Positions 51,962 through 64,000 of a DNA stretch of 64,000 bases are shown here, one piece after another. Source of the stretch: Avipropionibacterium sp050157065 (GTDB taxonomy: Bacteria; Actinomycetota; Actinomycetes; Propionibacteriales; Propionibacteriaceae). Each line of letters starts with the position of its first letter. Positions within the stretch are counted from its first letter, which is position 1. Under the pieces are notes generated by a model that worked only from the letters and a program-made list of their open reading frames with translations, made no database searches and was not told where the DNA came from. The translations under genes were made by a program, and so were the position numbers. Location of the stretch: NCBI GenBank assembly GCA_050157065.1, contig CP189573.1; one strand, written 5' to 3'.

Positions 51962-52522
51962 ATGGTGTGTGTGGACGAGACCACCGGTGCTGACGTGCGC
52001 GGACGCGTCATCGTGATCACCGGCGCCATGGCCGCCGGTAAGTCCACGGTTGCCGAACTGCTGGCCGACCGGCTGCCGAAGTCGGTCCACGTCCGAGGTG
52101 ACGCGTTTCGCCGGATGGTGATCAACGGTCGCGCCGACATGACCCCGGCCCCGTCGCCGCAGGCGTCCGCCCAGCTCGAACTGCGGTACGACCTGGCGGC
52201 CCACACCGCCGACCAGTACGCCGAGCACGGCTTCGACGCGATCGTGCAGGACGTCATCATCGGGGCCAACCTGCCGTCGTTCATCGAGCGGATCAACAGT
52301 CCGGACCGATTCCTGGTGGTGCTCTCCCCCACGGTGTCGGCCCTCGAGTGGCGCGAGGAGCAGCGCACCAAGGCGGGCTACGTCCACTTCTCTCCCAAGG
52401 TGCTCGACGAGGTACTGCGCCGCGAAACCGCGCACATCGGTTACTGGCTCGACTCGTCGACCCAGACCCCGGAGGAGACGGTCGCCGACATCCTGGCGAA
52501 TCTGGAGAAGGCGCGGGTCTGA
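51962..52522 (+). CDS. P-loop kinase-like protein (AAA/chloramphenicol phosphotransferase-like)
   Basis: 186 residues. IVITGAMAAGKSTVAELLADRLP is the Walker A motif; VHVRGDAFRRMVINGRADM and a later FDAIVQDVIIGANLPSFIERI resemble small-molecule kinases such as chloramphenicol phosphotransferase. The C-terminus EETVADILANLEKA fits the same fold. It is divergent from the mod operon. An ATG is used, with a GTG three codons in as alternative. The substrate cannot be stated. Confidence 0.72.
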   Translation: MVCVDETTGADVRGRVIVITGAMAAGKSTVAELLADRLPKSVHVRGDAFRRMVINGRADMTPAPSPQASAQLELRYDLAAHTADQYAEHGFDAIVQDVIIGANLPSFIERINSPDRFLVVLSPTVSALEWREEQRTKAGYVHFSPKVLDEVLRRETAHIGYWLDSSTQTPEETVADILANLEKARV

Positions 52523-52631
52523 GCTGCGAACCGATCACCGGGTCCCCACGGCACGTACGGCACTGTGGGCCCACATCCGCTCCCTGGCCGGCCCCGAACG
52601 GACGTGGGCCAGCAACCGCGATCTGGCGACC

Positions 52632-53291
52632 TTGCTGGCACTCACCGCCGGCGTACTCAACTCCGTCGGGTTCTTCGCGGTCACCATGTACACCTCGCAC
52701 ATGACCGGCCTGGCGGCGATGCTGGCCGACCAGCTGGTGCTCGGCGACCTCCGGCTCGTCGCGACGGCGGCGGTGGGCCTCGGCTCGTTCATCGCCGGGG
52801 CCGCGTGCTGCGCCCTGGTGTTCAATGCCGCCCGCCGCCGAGGCTGGCAGAGCCGTTATGCGGTGGTGCTGGTGCTCGAGGCGGTGCTGATCCTGCTGAT
52901 CGGATTGCTGGCCAACGAACTCGATCTGGCCCGCCGGCTGTGGCCGCTGATCATCGTGCTCTGCTTCACGATGGGTTTGCAGAACGCGATCATCACCAAG
53001 ATCTCGGCTGCCCAGATCCGTACCACCCACGTGACCGGGATGGTCACCGACATCGGCATCGAGCTGGGCAAACTCGTCTACCGGAGCCGACCCCGGACCG
53101 ACCCGAACCCGGTACGCGCCGACCTCGACAAGCTGGGCCTGCTGGTTCTGCTGGTCAGCGCCTTCATCCTGGGCGGCGTGGCTGGGGCCATCGGCTACCA
53201 GGTGATCGGATTCGTGACTCTGGTCCCCATGGCGATGGTGCTGCTCGGTTTCGCGGCGATCCCGGTGGTCGATGACCTGCGGAACCGTTGA
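52632..53291 (+). CDS. DUF1275 (YoaK-family) membrane protein
   Basis: 219 residues from a TTG. Six membrane helices with ALTAGVLNSVGFFAVTMYTSHMTG and LQNAIITKISAAQIRTTHVTGMVTDIGIELGKL, the two internal repeats typical of DUF1275. The frame remains open upstream to 52520 and holds ERTWASNRDLATL, which looks like real N-terminal sequence, yet it has no ATG, GTG or TTG before 52632. The true start may therefore be an upstream CTG (for example 52584 or 52524). Function unknown; transporter-like. Confidence 0.78.
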   Translation: MLALTAGVLNSVGFFAVTMYTSHMTGLAAMLADQLVLGDLRLVATAAVGLGSFIAGAACCALVFNAARRRGWQSRYAVVLVLEAVLILLIGLLANELDLARRLWPLIIVLCFTMGLQNAIITKISAAQIRTTHVTGMVTDIGIELGKLVYRSRPRTDPNPVRADLDKLGLLVLLVSAFILGGVAGAIGYQVIGFVTLVPMAMVLLGFAAIPVVDDLRNR

Positions 53292-53321
53292 GCGTACGCT
53301 CCCGCTCGCTGCTCCACCTCG

Positions 53322-53475
53322 CCCCACTTCCTTCGTCTCGCCCCACTTCCTTGGTCTCGCCCCACTTCCTTTGCCTCGCCCCACTTCCTTGGTCTCGCCC
53401 CACTTCCGACAGGACACACAAGCTTCACGGGCGGGCAGCTTGTGCGTCGTGCAGGAACTGGTGCGTCGTGGCCCG
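53322..53475. repeat. Inverted array of a 19-nt repeat (locus B)
   Basis: Five direct units beginning CCCCACTTCC at 53322, 53341, 53360, 53379 and 53398, exactly 19 bp apart. The right-hand part (from 53437) is an imperfect reverse complement of the last unit and its flank (AGCTTGTGCGTCGTGCAGG against the reverse of the 53398 unit), with a short loop between. It lies between two convergent genes, so it can terminate both. Without spacers it is not a CRISPR array. Confidence 0.85.
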
Positions 53476-53498
53476 CGAGCTTCGACGCACCCCCGCGG

Positions 53499-54395
53499 TC
53501 AGTCGTGGTACGTGAGTGCCTGGCGGATCAGCCAGCCGAGGGAGTCGCGCTCCATCACATCGCGCCAGGTCCAACGCACGAGCCACCACTTGAGCCGGCG
53601 CAGCTTCTCCTCGCGGGCACGCTCGTCTGCGATCACGTCGGCGACCGACTGGCCCGGACGCAGCAGCCGCCCATACTTCACGTGGCCGTCGAACTCCCCG
53701 ATGACCCGAGCCTCATCCCACACGAAGTCAGCCCGGATCGCCTCCCCGCGGTAGTGGAACGTGCGCTGGAGATCCGGTGCCGGCAACAGCAGCTCCGACA
53801 TCACGACACGGCTGTGTGATTCCCCCGCACTCTCACTGCGCCCATCGCCGAACCTGACCGCACGCCGAGCCGTCGCGTTGCCTCGGTGGCGCACTCCGTC
53901 GACCAGGGCACCCATCAGCTCTTCGCGCGCCACCCCGCGTCGCAATCCGGCGTCGACGACGGCCACCGCGTCGGCGAACGGCACCGTACGGGCCACCGCC
54001 AGGACCGTGTCGGCGAGTGGCGTCACGGGCGTACCGGCGACCTCGGTGCGGCGCAGATCCGGCGTCCAGTGTCGCCACACCGGGCCGCGGTGATCACTGC
54101 GGGGAACGCCGGGTCGGCTGAGATGGACGACTCCCAACAGCCGCCGGTCGACGGGCAGTCCATGGACCACCGCCGCCGACACGTGGGACACCACGGCATC
54201 GGTCTCCTGCAGGGCGAGGCTGGCTGTGATGAGGTCCAGGTGGGCTTCCTCCGGCGTTCGCTGCAGTGGCGGGGCGTACGCCCCACGCCGGACTCGCTCA
54301 AGCGCGCCCCCTGTGGTCAGGCCAGCGACCTCGGCGTCGCTGAATCCCTCCGCCACCAACTGGCGCCGTAGTCGTATGTGTCCCGGAAGTTCCAT
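53499..54395 (-). CDS. DUF559 nuclease-like protein with AbiEi-type N-terminus
   Basis: 298 residues. Residues 1-60 (LRRQLVAEGFSDAEVAGLTTGGALERVRRGAYA) match the winged-helix start of AbiEi-type antitoxins. The C-terminal part (RADFVWDEARVIGEFDGHVKYG, then ADERAREEKLRRLKWWLVRWTWRDV) has the acidic strand pattern D...E-x-D of DUF559, a Vsr-like PD-(D/E)xK nuclease relative. Such genes are abundant in actinobacteria, often as solitary accessory genes. Here it stands between two arrays of the same 19-nt repeat family. No partner toxin is next to it. DNA or RNA cleavage is family inference. Confidence 0.75.
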   Translation of the reverse strand: MELPGHIRLRRQLVAEGFSDAEVAGLTTGGALERVRRGAYAPPLQRTPEEAHLDLITASLALQETDAVVSHVSAAVVHGLPVDRRLLGVVHLSRPGVPRSDHRGPVWRHWTPDLRRTEVAGTPVTPLADTVLAVARTVPFADAVAVVDAGLRRGVAREELMGALVDGVRHRGNATARRAVRFGDGRSESAGESHSRVVMSELLLPAPDLQRTFHYRGEAIRADFVWDEARVIGEFDGHVKYGRLLRPGQSVADVIADERAREEKLRRLKWWLVRWTWRDVMERDSLGWLIRQALTYHD

Positions 54396-54491
54396 GCCTC
54401 AACCCTGCGCTGTGTTTGGGGCCCAGAATCCGTTGTCCACAGGGCAATTTCGACCAGTTCCGTACGGAAGCCGCCTCCGCTCCGGTGGCTG

Positions 54492-54600
54492 GCGCCCACG
54501 ACACACCAGTTCCCGCACCACGCATAAGCAATCCGCTCATGCAACCGGTGCGTACTGAAGGAACTGGTGCGTACTGAAGGAACTGGGGCGTCGTGGGCGC
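54492..54600. repeat. Inverted array of a 19-nt repeat (locus C)
   Basis: Two direct 19-bp units GGTGCGTACTGAAGGAACT (54547 and 54566) on the right. Arms 54492-54513 and 54579-54600 (GGAACTGGGGCGTCGTGGGC and its reverse) match in 20 of 22 positions. The units share the core AGGAA-S-TGG and the 19-nt period with loci A and B. Confidence 0.85.
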
Positions 54601-54705
54601 GAGAAGGTCACCTGCGGCGTGGGCGCGAGACGGTCGCGTGCGTCGTGCCGGGGGCGTCGCGAGGGTGCGGACGCTCACGCGGAGGAGCGCAGGTGCCGGA
54701 ACGGC

Positions 54706-54741
54706 CGAGGGCCCGCACCCCTGACGGGATGCGGGCCCTCG
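54706..54741 (-). terminator. rpoBC operon terminator
   Basis: CGAGGGCCCGCA and TGCGGGCCCTCG make a perfect 12-bp stem with a 12-nt loop, 18 nt after the rpoC stop. No U-tract follows. Confidence 0.85.
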
Positions 54742-54759
54742 AACCGGGCTTGTCGTGCC

Positions 54760-58611
<3,852 letters not shown>

Positions 58612-58726
58612 GTTGCTTCTCATTCCTTGTGTCGTACGCCCGGGTGGCGGGCGCGGCGTGTGCTCAGTGGGTGGGAGGGACCGGTCCGGGCCGGGTCACG
58701 CGGTGGCGGTGACCCGGCCGGCGGAC

Positions 58727-61700
58727 TCAGACTTCTTCGACGCTGCCGATCGACTCGCCCGGTCGCCGGGACAGGTCGATGCCGAACTCGTCGGAGCCTC
58801 GGTAGTTCTCCTCCTCGGAGTCCCGCAGCTCGACGCGGGTGCCGTCGGAGGACAGCACCTCGACGTTCAGGCAGAGGCTCCGCATCTCCTTGACCAGCAC
58901 CTTGAACGACTCGGGGATGCCCGGTTCGGGGATGTTCTCGCCCTTGACGATGGCCTCGTACACCTTCACGCGGCCGAGCACGTCGTCGGACTTGATGGTC
59001 AACAGCTCCTGCAGGGCCCAGGCCGCGCCGTACGCCTCGAGGGCCCACACCTCCATCTCGCCGAACCGCTGGCCACCGAACTGGGCCTTACCGCCCAGCG
59101 GCTGCTGCGTGATCATCGAGTACGGACCGGTCGAACGGGCGTGGATCTTGTCGTCGACCAGGTGGTGCAGCTTCAGCATGTAGATGTAGCCGACACCGAC
59201 CGGCTGCGGGTACGGCTCCCCGGACCGACCGTCGAACAACTGCGCCTTGCCCGTCCCGGCGACCATCCGGTCACCGTCGCGGTTGGGGTTGGAGTTCGTC
59301 AGCAGCCCGGTGATCTCGGCGTCGGTGGCACCGTCGAAGACCGGTGTCGCCAGGTTCGAGTCGCCGTCCACCTGCTCCAGGCCGACCTCGCGCAGACGCT
59401 CCGCCCACGGCTCGGTCACCCCTTCGATGTTCCAGCCGGCCTTGGCCACCCACCCGAGGTGGGTCTCCAGGACCTGGCCGAGGTTCATCCGGCCCGGCAC
59501 GCCGAGCGGGTTGAGCACGATGTCGACCGGGGTGCCGTCCGGCATGAACGGCATGTCCTCGACCGGGTTGATCTTGGCGATGACGCCCTTGTTGCCGTGA
59601 CGGCCGGCAAGCTTGTCACCGATGGAGATCTTCCGCTTCTGGGCCACGTACACCCGGACCAGCTGGTTGACCCCGGGCGGCAGCTCGTCGCCCTCCTCGG
59701 CGTCGAAGATGCGGACGCCGATGACGGTGCCCGACTCGCCGTGCGGCACCTTCAGCGAGGTGTCGCGGACCTCGCGGGCCTTCTCGCCGAAGATCGCCCG
59801 GAGCAGTCGCTCCTCCGGGGTCAGTTCGGTCTCGCCCTTCGGCGTGACCTTGCCGACCAGGATGTCGCCGGTGTTGACCTCGGCACCGATCCGGATGATG
59901 CCCCGCTCGTCCAGGTCGGCCAGCATCTCGTCGCTGACGTTGGGGATGTCGCGGGTGATCTCCTCGGCGCCCAGCTTGGTGTCACGGGCATCGACCTCGT
60001 GCTCCTCGATGTGGATCGAGGTCAAGACGTCGTCCTGCACCAGCCGCTGGCTGAGGATGATCGCGTCCTCGTAGTTGTGGCCCTCCCACGGCATGAACGC
60101 CACGAGCAGGTTGCGGCCCAGTGCGATCTCGGCGTTGTCGGTCGCCGGCCCGTCGGCCAGCGGCGTCCCCTCCTCGACCCGGTCACCCTCGCGGACCAGC
60201 GGACGCTGGTTGATGCAGGTGCCGGCGTTCGAGCGGCGGAACTTCGCCAGCTTGTGGGTCTGGTACGTGCCGTCGTCGTTGGCGATCTCGATCAGGTCGC
60301 CGCTCACCGAGGTGACCGCACCGGCCTTCTCGGCGATCGTGACGTCACCGACGTCGATGGCGGCCCGGTACTCCATGCCGGTACCGACGAACGGCGCCTC
60401 CGAACGGATCAGCGGCACCGCCTGCCGCTGCATGTTGGACCCCATCAGGGCACGCGACGCGTCGTCGTGCTCCAGGAACGGGATCATCGCGGTGGCCACC
60501 GACACCATCTGCCGCGGCGACACGTCCATGTACTCGACGTCGCTGGGCGGGATGGCGTCGATCTCGCCGTACTTCTTGCGGACCAGCACCCGCTCCTCGG
60601 CGAAGCTGCCGTCGGTGTTGAGCACCGCATTGGCCTGCGCGATGTCGTACCGGTCCTCCTCGTCGGCGGTCATGTAGTCGACCTGATCGGTCACCACACC
60701 GTCGACGACCCTGCGGTACGGGGTCTGGATGAACCCGAACGCGTTGACCCGGGCGAACGAGGCGAGCGAGCCGATCAGGCCGATGTTCGGGCCCTCCGGG
60801 GTCTCGATCGGACACATCCGGCCGTAGTGCGAGGGGTGGACGTCACGGACGTCCATCTGGGCGCGGTCACGGGAGATGCCGCCGGGGCCGAGCGCGTTCA
60901 GTCGCCGCTTGTGCGTCAACCCGGCCAGCGGGTTGTTCTGGTCCATGAACTGCGACAGCTGCGAGGTGCCGAAGAACTCCTTCAGCGCAGCCACCACGGG
61001 ACGGATGTTGATCAGCGTCTGCGGGGTGATGGCCTCGATGTCCTGGGTGGTCATCCGGTCACGCACCACCCGCTCCATCCGGCCGAGACCGGTCCGGAGC
61101 TGGTTCTGGATGAGCTCACCCACGGTCCGCAGGCGACGGTTGCCGAAGTGGTCGATGTCGTCGGCCTCGACGATCAGGTCGTCGTCGAGGGTCTCCTGAC
61201 CCTCGTGCAGCGCCACCACGTAACGGATCGCGGCGACGATGTCGTCGGTGGTCAGCACCTGCTGGTCCATCGGCTCGTTGCGGCCGAGCTTGCGGTTGAT
61301 CTTGTAGCGCCCGACCTTGGCCAGGTCGTACCGCTTCGGGTTGAAGTAGTAGTTCTCCAGCAGCGTCTGGGCGGCCTCCTTGGTGGGCGGCTCGCCGGGG
61401 CGCAGCTTGCGGTAGATGTCGAGCAGGGCGTCGTCCTGGCCCGAGGTGTGGTCCTTCTCCAGGGTGAGTCGCATCGACTCGTACTGGCCGAACTCCTCGA
61501 GGATCTGCTCGTCGGTCCAGCCGAGCGCCTTCAGCAGGACGGTGACGTTCTGCTTGCGCTTGCGGTCGAGCCGGACACCGACGGTGTCGCGCTTGTCGAC
61601 CTCGAACTCCAGCCACGCGCCGCGCGACGGGATGAACTTGCAGGTGAAGATGTCCTTGTCCGACGTCTTGTCGGGGGTCTGCTCGAAGTAGACACCGGGC

Positions 61701-62209
61701 GAGCGGACGAGCTGTGACACCACGACACGCTCGGTGCCGTTGATCACGAACGTGCCCTTGTCCGTCATCAGCGGGAACTCACCCATGAACACGGTCTGGC
61801 TCTTGATCTCGCCGGTCTCGTTGTTCATGAACTCGGCGGTGACGAACAGCGGTGCGGAGTACGTGACGTCGCGCTCCTTGCACTCGTCCACGCTGTTCTT
61901 CGGAGGCTCGAAGCGGTGCTCACGGAACGACAGCGACATCGTTCCGGAGAAGTCCTCGATCGGCGAGATCTCCTCGAAGATCTCCTCCAGGCCGGACCGG
62001 TCGTTGAAGTCGGTACGACCCTCCTCGAGGGCTTCGGCGACGCGTCCCTGCCAGACCTCGTTCCCGATCAGCCAGTCGAAGCTGTTGACCTGGATGTCGA
62101 GGAGATCGGGGATCTCGAACGGTTCGGCGATCTTGGCGAACGAGATGCGACCCGTGGGAGAGATGACGTCGTGCTTCGAGGTGATGGTGGTGGTGCGCGA
62201 GGCGGCCAA
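58727..62209 (-). CDS. rpoB: DNA-directed RNA polymerase subunit beta
   Basis: 1160 residues. A TTG start (LAASRTTTITSKHD) is set by GGAAGGA 6 nt upstream and by actinobacterial relatives. The rifampicin region reads GTSQLSQFMDQNNPLAG then LTHKRRLNALGPGG; residue 438, equivalent to Escherichia coli Ser531, is Asn instead of the usual Ser. HGNKGVIAKINPVEDMPFMPDG is the active-site block. Transcribed from the promoter just upstream together with rpoC. rplK-rplA-rplJ-rplL, which usually precede it, are replaced by mnh genes. Confidence 0.98.
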   Translation of the reverse strand: MAASRTTTITSKHDVISPTGRISFAKIAEPFEIPDLLDIQVNSFDWLIGNEVWQGRVAEALEEGRTDFNDRSGLEEIFEEISPIEDFSGTMSLSFREHRFEPPKNSVDECKERDVTYSAPLFVTAEFMNNETGEIKSQTVFMGEFPLMTDKGTFVINGTERVVVSQLVRSPGVYFEQTPDKTSDKDIFTCKFIPSRGAWLEFEVDKRDTVGVRLDRKRKQNVTVLLKALGWTDEQILEEFGQYESMRLTLEKDHTSGQDDALLDIYRKLRPGEPPTKEAAQTLLENYYFNPKRYDLAKVGRYKINRKLGRNEPMDQQVLTTDDIVAAIRYVVALHEGQETLDDDLIVEADDIDHFGNRRLRTVGELIQNQLRTGLGRMERVVRDRMTTQDIEAITPQTLINIRPVVAALKEFFGTSQLSQFMDQNNPLAGLTHKRRLNALGPGGISRDRAQMDVRDVHPSHYGRMCPIETPEGPNIGLIGSLASFARVNAFGFIQTPYRRVVDGVVTDQVDYMTADEEDRYDIAQANAVLNTDGSFAEERVLVRKKYGEIDAIPPSDVEYMDVSPRQMVSVATAMIPFLEHDDASRALMGSNMQRQAVPLIRSEAPFVGTGMEYRAAIDVGDVTIAEKAGAVTSVSGDLIEIANDDGTYQTHKLAKFRRSNAGTCINQRPLVREGDRVEEGTPLADGPATDNAEIALGRNLLVAFMPWEGHNYEDAIILSQRLVQDDVLTSIHIEEHEVDARDTKLGAEEITRDIPNVSDEMLADLDERGIIRIGAEVNTGDILVGKVTPKGETELTPEERLLRAIFGEKAREVRDTSLKVPHGESGTVIGVRIFDAEEGDELPPGVNQLVRVYVAQKRKISIGDKLAGRHGNKGVIAKINPVEDMPFMPDGTPVDIVLNPLGVPGRMNLGQVLETHLGWVAKAGWNIEGVTEPWAERLREVGLEQVDGDSNLATPVFDGATDAEITGLLTNSNPNRDGDRMVAGTGKAQLFDGRSGEPYPQPVGVGYIYMLKLHHLVDDKIHARSTGPYSMITQQPLGGKAQFGGQRFGEMEVWALEAYGAAWALQELLTIKSDDVLGRVKVYEAIVKGENIPEPGIPESFKVLVKEMRSLCLNVEVLSSDGTRVELRDSEEENYRGSDEFGIDLSRRPGESIGSVEEV

Positions 62210-62304
62210 GAGTGGTCCTTCCGAAGGCACGCGAGCGATTGGATGCACGCTGAACGACCCGTGTCAAGCGCCACGGGTCATCGGTTTGCTTGGGGCAAAT
62301 CAAC

Positions 62305-62333
62305 AGTGTAGCCGAAATCGGCAGGGCTGTAAA
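62305..62333 (-). promoter_or_regulatory. rpoBC promoter
   Basis: On the minus strand TTTACA and TACACT are separated by exactly 17 nt, giving a start near 62298 and a leader of about 90 nt before the rpoB TTG. It is one of the best promoter matches in the window. Confidence 0.75.
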
Positions 62334-62471
62334 GGCTCCGCGCAGGGCGAAGCAGCCGAGTCAAACGGGGTGGTGCGGATCGAACGCTCGCGGCCTCCCC
62401 GGACCGTTGTTCGAAGCATACCGCCTGAGGGTCACGGGGCAAGTACCTCGGCGGGTTCGGTGTGGACGGAC

Positions 62472-62945
62472 TCAGTGCGGAGGTGGTGCCGACGGCCCGG
62501 CCGCGGCATCCCCGGGGTCGTCGTCCACCCCGTCATCGGCCTGGTCATCAGGATCGGCGAGCTCGGCCACCTCGGACTCGGTCCGCTGCAGGATGAAGCC
62601 GGCCTTGGCCAGGTCCTCGGCCAGCTCGTCGGTGGCAATGGCACCGTTCGAGACCTGGTGCGAGCGGTAGCCGGCCCGCGCCACCATGTGCGCCGACACC
62701 GGCGAGGTCAGCAACTGCAGGACCGCGATCAGGAACAGCACCCCGATCACCCCCGGCTGGCGCAGTGTCACCCCGAGACCGGTGACCAGCATCAACAGCC
62801 CCAGGGTCTGCGGCTTGGTCGCGGCGTGCATCCGGGTCAGGATGTCGGGGAACCGCACCAGCCCGACCGCGGCCGACAGGCACAGGAAGCAGCCCAGCAG
62901 CACCAGCACCGCCCCGATCAGGTCGAACACCTCGTCCAGCGTCAT
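62472..62945 (-). CDS. mnhG: Na+/H+ antiporter subunit G (MrpG/MnhG)
   Basis: 157 residues. Three membrane helices with IGAVLVLLGCFLCLSAAVGLVRFPDILTRMHAATKPQTLGLLML, the MnhG signature. The C-terminal ~65 residues are a hydrophilic Asp/Pro-rich extension. It overlaps mnhF by 4 bp. Together with MnhE and MnhF it forms the small-subunit part of the Mrp complex, which exports Na+ in exchange for protons. Confidence 0.92.
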   Translation of the reverse strand: MTLDEVFDLIGAVLVLLGCFLCLSAAVGLVRFPDILTRMHAATKPQTLGLLMLVTGLGVTLRQPGVIGVLFLIAVLQLLTSPVSAHMVARAGYRSHQVSNGAIATDELAEDLAKAGFILQRTESEVAELADPDDQADDGVDDDPGDAAAGPSAPPPH

Positions 62946-63316
62946 CGGGCAGCCCTCCCCTCGCCGTCGGACGTCTCGCCGTCGGACGTCTCGCCGTCGG
63001 AGGTCTCTGCGGCCGCGTCCGAGGTGGCGTGGGCCTCCTGGACCAGGGTGTTGCGGTCCTGGTCGGCGAAGAATCGGGCCGCGCTGAGCGATCCGGCGAA
63101 GGCGACCAACGAGACCACCAGCATGATCGGCAGGGTGGTCGCGTGGCGGTTGATGACGGCCTCCATGGTGAGCCCGGCCACCACCATCGCCAAGATGACG
63201 TCGGCGGAGATGATCCGGTCGAGGGTGGTCGGTCCCTTGGTCATGCGGTAGAGCGCGAGCAGGGCCGCCGCGGCGAGCATGACCACGCCGAGCCCCAGCA
63301 GGATGCTGACGATCAT
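62942..63316 (-). CDS. mnhF: Na+/H+ antiporter subunit F (MrpF/MnhF)
   Basis: 124 residues. Three helices with MLAAAALLALYRMTKGPTTLDRIISADVILAMVVAGL, the MnhF core. The tail holds three tandem ETSDG units encoded by three 15-bp repeats (62961-63005). It overlaps both mnhE and mnhG by 4 bp, so the three are translationally coupled. Confidence 0.92.
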   Translation of the reverse strand: MIVSILLGLGVVMLAAAALLALYRMTKGPTTLDRIISADVILAMVVAGLTMEAVINRHATTLPIMLVVSLVAFAGSLSAARFFADQDRNTLVQEAHATSDAAAETSDGETSDGETSDGEGRAAR

Positions 63317-64000
63317 GTGCGCTCCTCCCCCGCTCCGTCCGTCGGCGTCTCCGGCGATGCCTGCGTCTCCGTCGACACCGGTGTCGGGTCGGCGCTGAAG
63401 ACGTCCTCGTACTCGTCCTCGGGCTCCTCGCCACCCGGCCCCTTGTCGCGGTTGTCGGGACGTGGCATCGGGGCTCCGGTACGGAGGCACTCCAGTTCCT
63501 CGTTCGAGCCGAGCGCCTTCAACACCCGGATCTCGGCGTCAAGGGCGGCCTGCTTGGCCGCCTCGAGGTCCTCGGGCCCCGACACGTCCATCACGTGCAC
63601 GTACAACGTGTCGGTGGAGCGACTGGCCTCGATCACCACGCTGCCCGGGACCAGGCACGTGAGCTCGGCGGCGATCGTCATGTACAGGTCGGAGTGCGAC
63701 CGCAGCGGCACCCGGATGACGGCGTTGTCGAACTTCTTGCCGAAGTGGAACACCGTCCCGACCACGGACAACGACGCCACCACCAGGTCGAGCACGAGCT
63801 TCACGCCGAGCCACAGCGCCCCGAGCGGCCGGAGCCGGCCGTGGAAGCTGATCGGCGGCAGCGGGAAGACGAGGGTGATGACCAGTCCGACGATGAGGCC
63901 GATCAGCACGTTCAGGATGCTCAGCTCGCCCCACAACAGCACCCAGACGACGGTCAGCGCGATGATCGTCTTGTACTGGAGGCCGTTGCGTCGGTCGGTC
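63313..64000 (-). CDS. mnhE: Na+/H+ antiporter subunit E (MrpE/MnhE), N-terminus outside the window
   Basis: The C-terminal 228 residues are present; the frame is open to the right edge (TRRNGLQYKTIIALTVVWVLLWGELS). Membrane helices and the cytoplasmic block NAVIRVPLRSHSDLYMTIAAELTCLVPGSVVIEA match MnhE. A long acidic C-terminal tail (GGEEPEDEYEDVF) is unusual for the family. mnhA-D probably lie further right. Confidence 0.92.
   Translation of the reverse strand, partial: TDRRNGLQYKTIIALTVVWVLLWGELSILNVLIGLIVGLVITLVFPLPPISFHGRLRPLGALWLGVKLVLDLVVASLSVVGTVFHFGKKFDNAVIRVPLRSHSDLYMTIAAELTCLVPGSVVIEASRSTDTLYVHVMDVSGPEDLEAAKQAALDAEIRVLKALGSNEELECLRTGAPMPRPDNRDKGPGGEEPEDEYEDVFSADPTPVSTETQASPETPTDGAGEERT

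Larger units (their letters stand above)
54396..54759. other. Region between rpoC and the DUF559 gene
   Basis: About 360 bp without a gene. It contains the rpoC terminator, repeat locus C, further degenerate units (GTGGGCGCGAGAAGG and GTGGGCGCGAGACGG) around 54590-54630, and presumably the DUF559 promoter, which I cannot place. Confidence 0.6.

Noticed and set aside
53322..53416. CRISPR array
   Set aside because: Units are contiguous with no unique spacers, arms are inverted copies, and no cas genes are near.

Overview
The window comes from a high-GC actinobacterium. The G+C-rich third codon positions, the many GTG and TTG starts, the zinc-type S14, the MptB-like mannosyltransferase and the gene order of the ribosomal loci all fit. 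The style of the ribosomal proteins and the flanking genes suggests Propionibacteriales; this is inference, since no rRNA gene is present. Most of the window is the core information-processing locus on the minus strand, read from right to left: rpoB-rpoC, then rpsL-rpsG-fusA-tuf, then the S10/spc block (rpsJ to rplO), then secY-adk-map, and finally infA-rpmJ-rpsM running off the left edge. Accessory segments split these blocks.

Right to left: an Mrp-type antiporter piece (mnhE partial, mnhF, mnhG) precedes rpoBC, which has a clear promoter (TTTACA-17-TACACT) and a strong terminator. Between rpoC and rpsL lie a DUF559 nuclease-like gene bordered by two hairpin arrays of a 19-nt repeat, a DUF1275 membrane protein, a P-loop kinase-like gene, and a molybdate locus (HTH-TOBE protein, modA, modB) without modC. 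A membrane protein gene overlaps modB tail to tail by about 330 nt. Between tuf and rpsJ lie a CorA-like protein, a P-loop NTPase, treY, an MptB-like mannosyltransferase, a VIT/VWA protein with its MerR-like regulator (apparently leaderless), and a mechanosensitive channel with a third 19-nt repeat hairpin downstream.

Inside the S10/spc block the order is classical, with two oddities. L4 carries a C-terminal extension of about 110 residues that contains a small extra domain. A flavin-dependent monooxygenase gene sits between rplO and secY.

Between map and infA, where actinobacteria normally have no gap, lie an SPFH protein, a 9.2-kb island, a GNAT acetyltransferase, a sirtuin, two tandem zinc metalloproteases with low-complexity tails, and DUF1707 and DUF2183 proteins. 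The island is bounded by two 137-bp direct repeats (four mismatches), each holding the last codons of the SPFH gene plus its downstream region. It encodes a self-contained carbohydrate programme: a leftward operon of TIM-barrel isomerase, Gfo/Idh/MocA dehydrogenase, sulfatase, Tat-exported binding lipoprotein and glycoside-hydrolase-like enzyme, and a divergent GntR regulator with a second dehydrogenase. Four of its gene junctions overlap by 4 bp, and an AT-rich repeat-bearing operator candidate lies between the two arms. Uptake and breakdown of a sulfated glycan is the likely role. No permease and no integrase are in the island.
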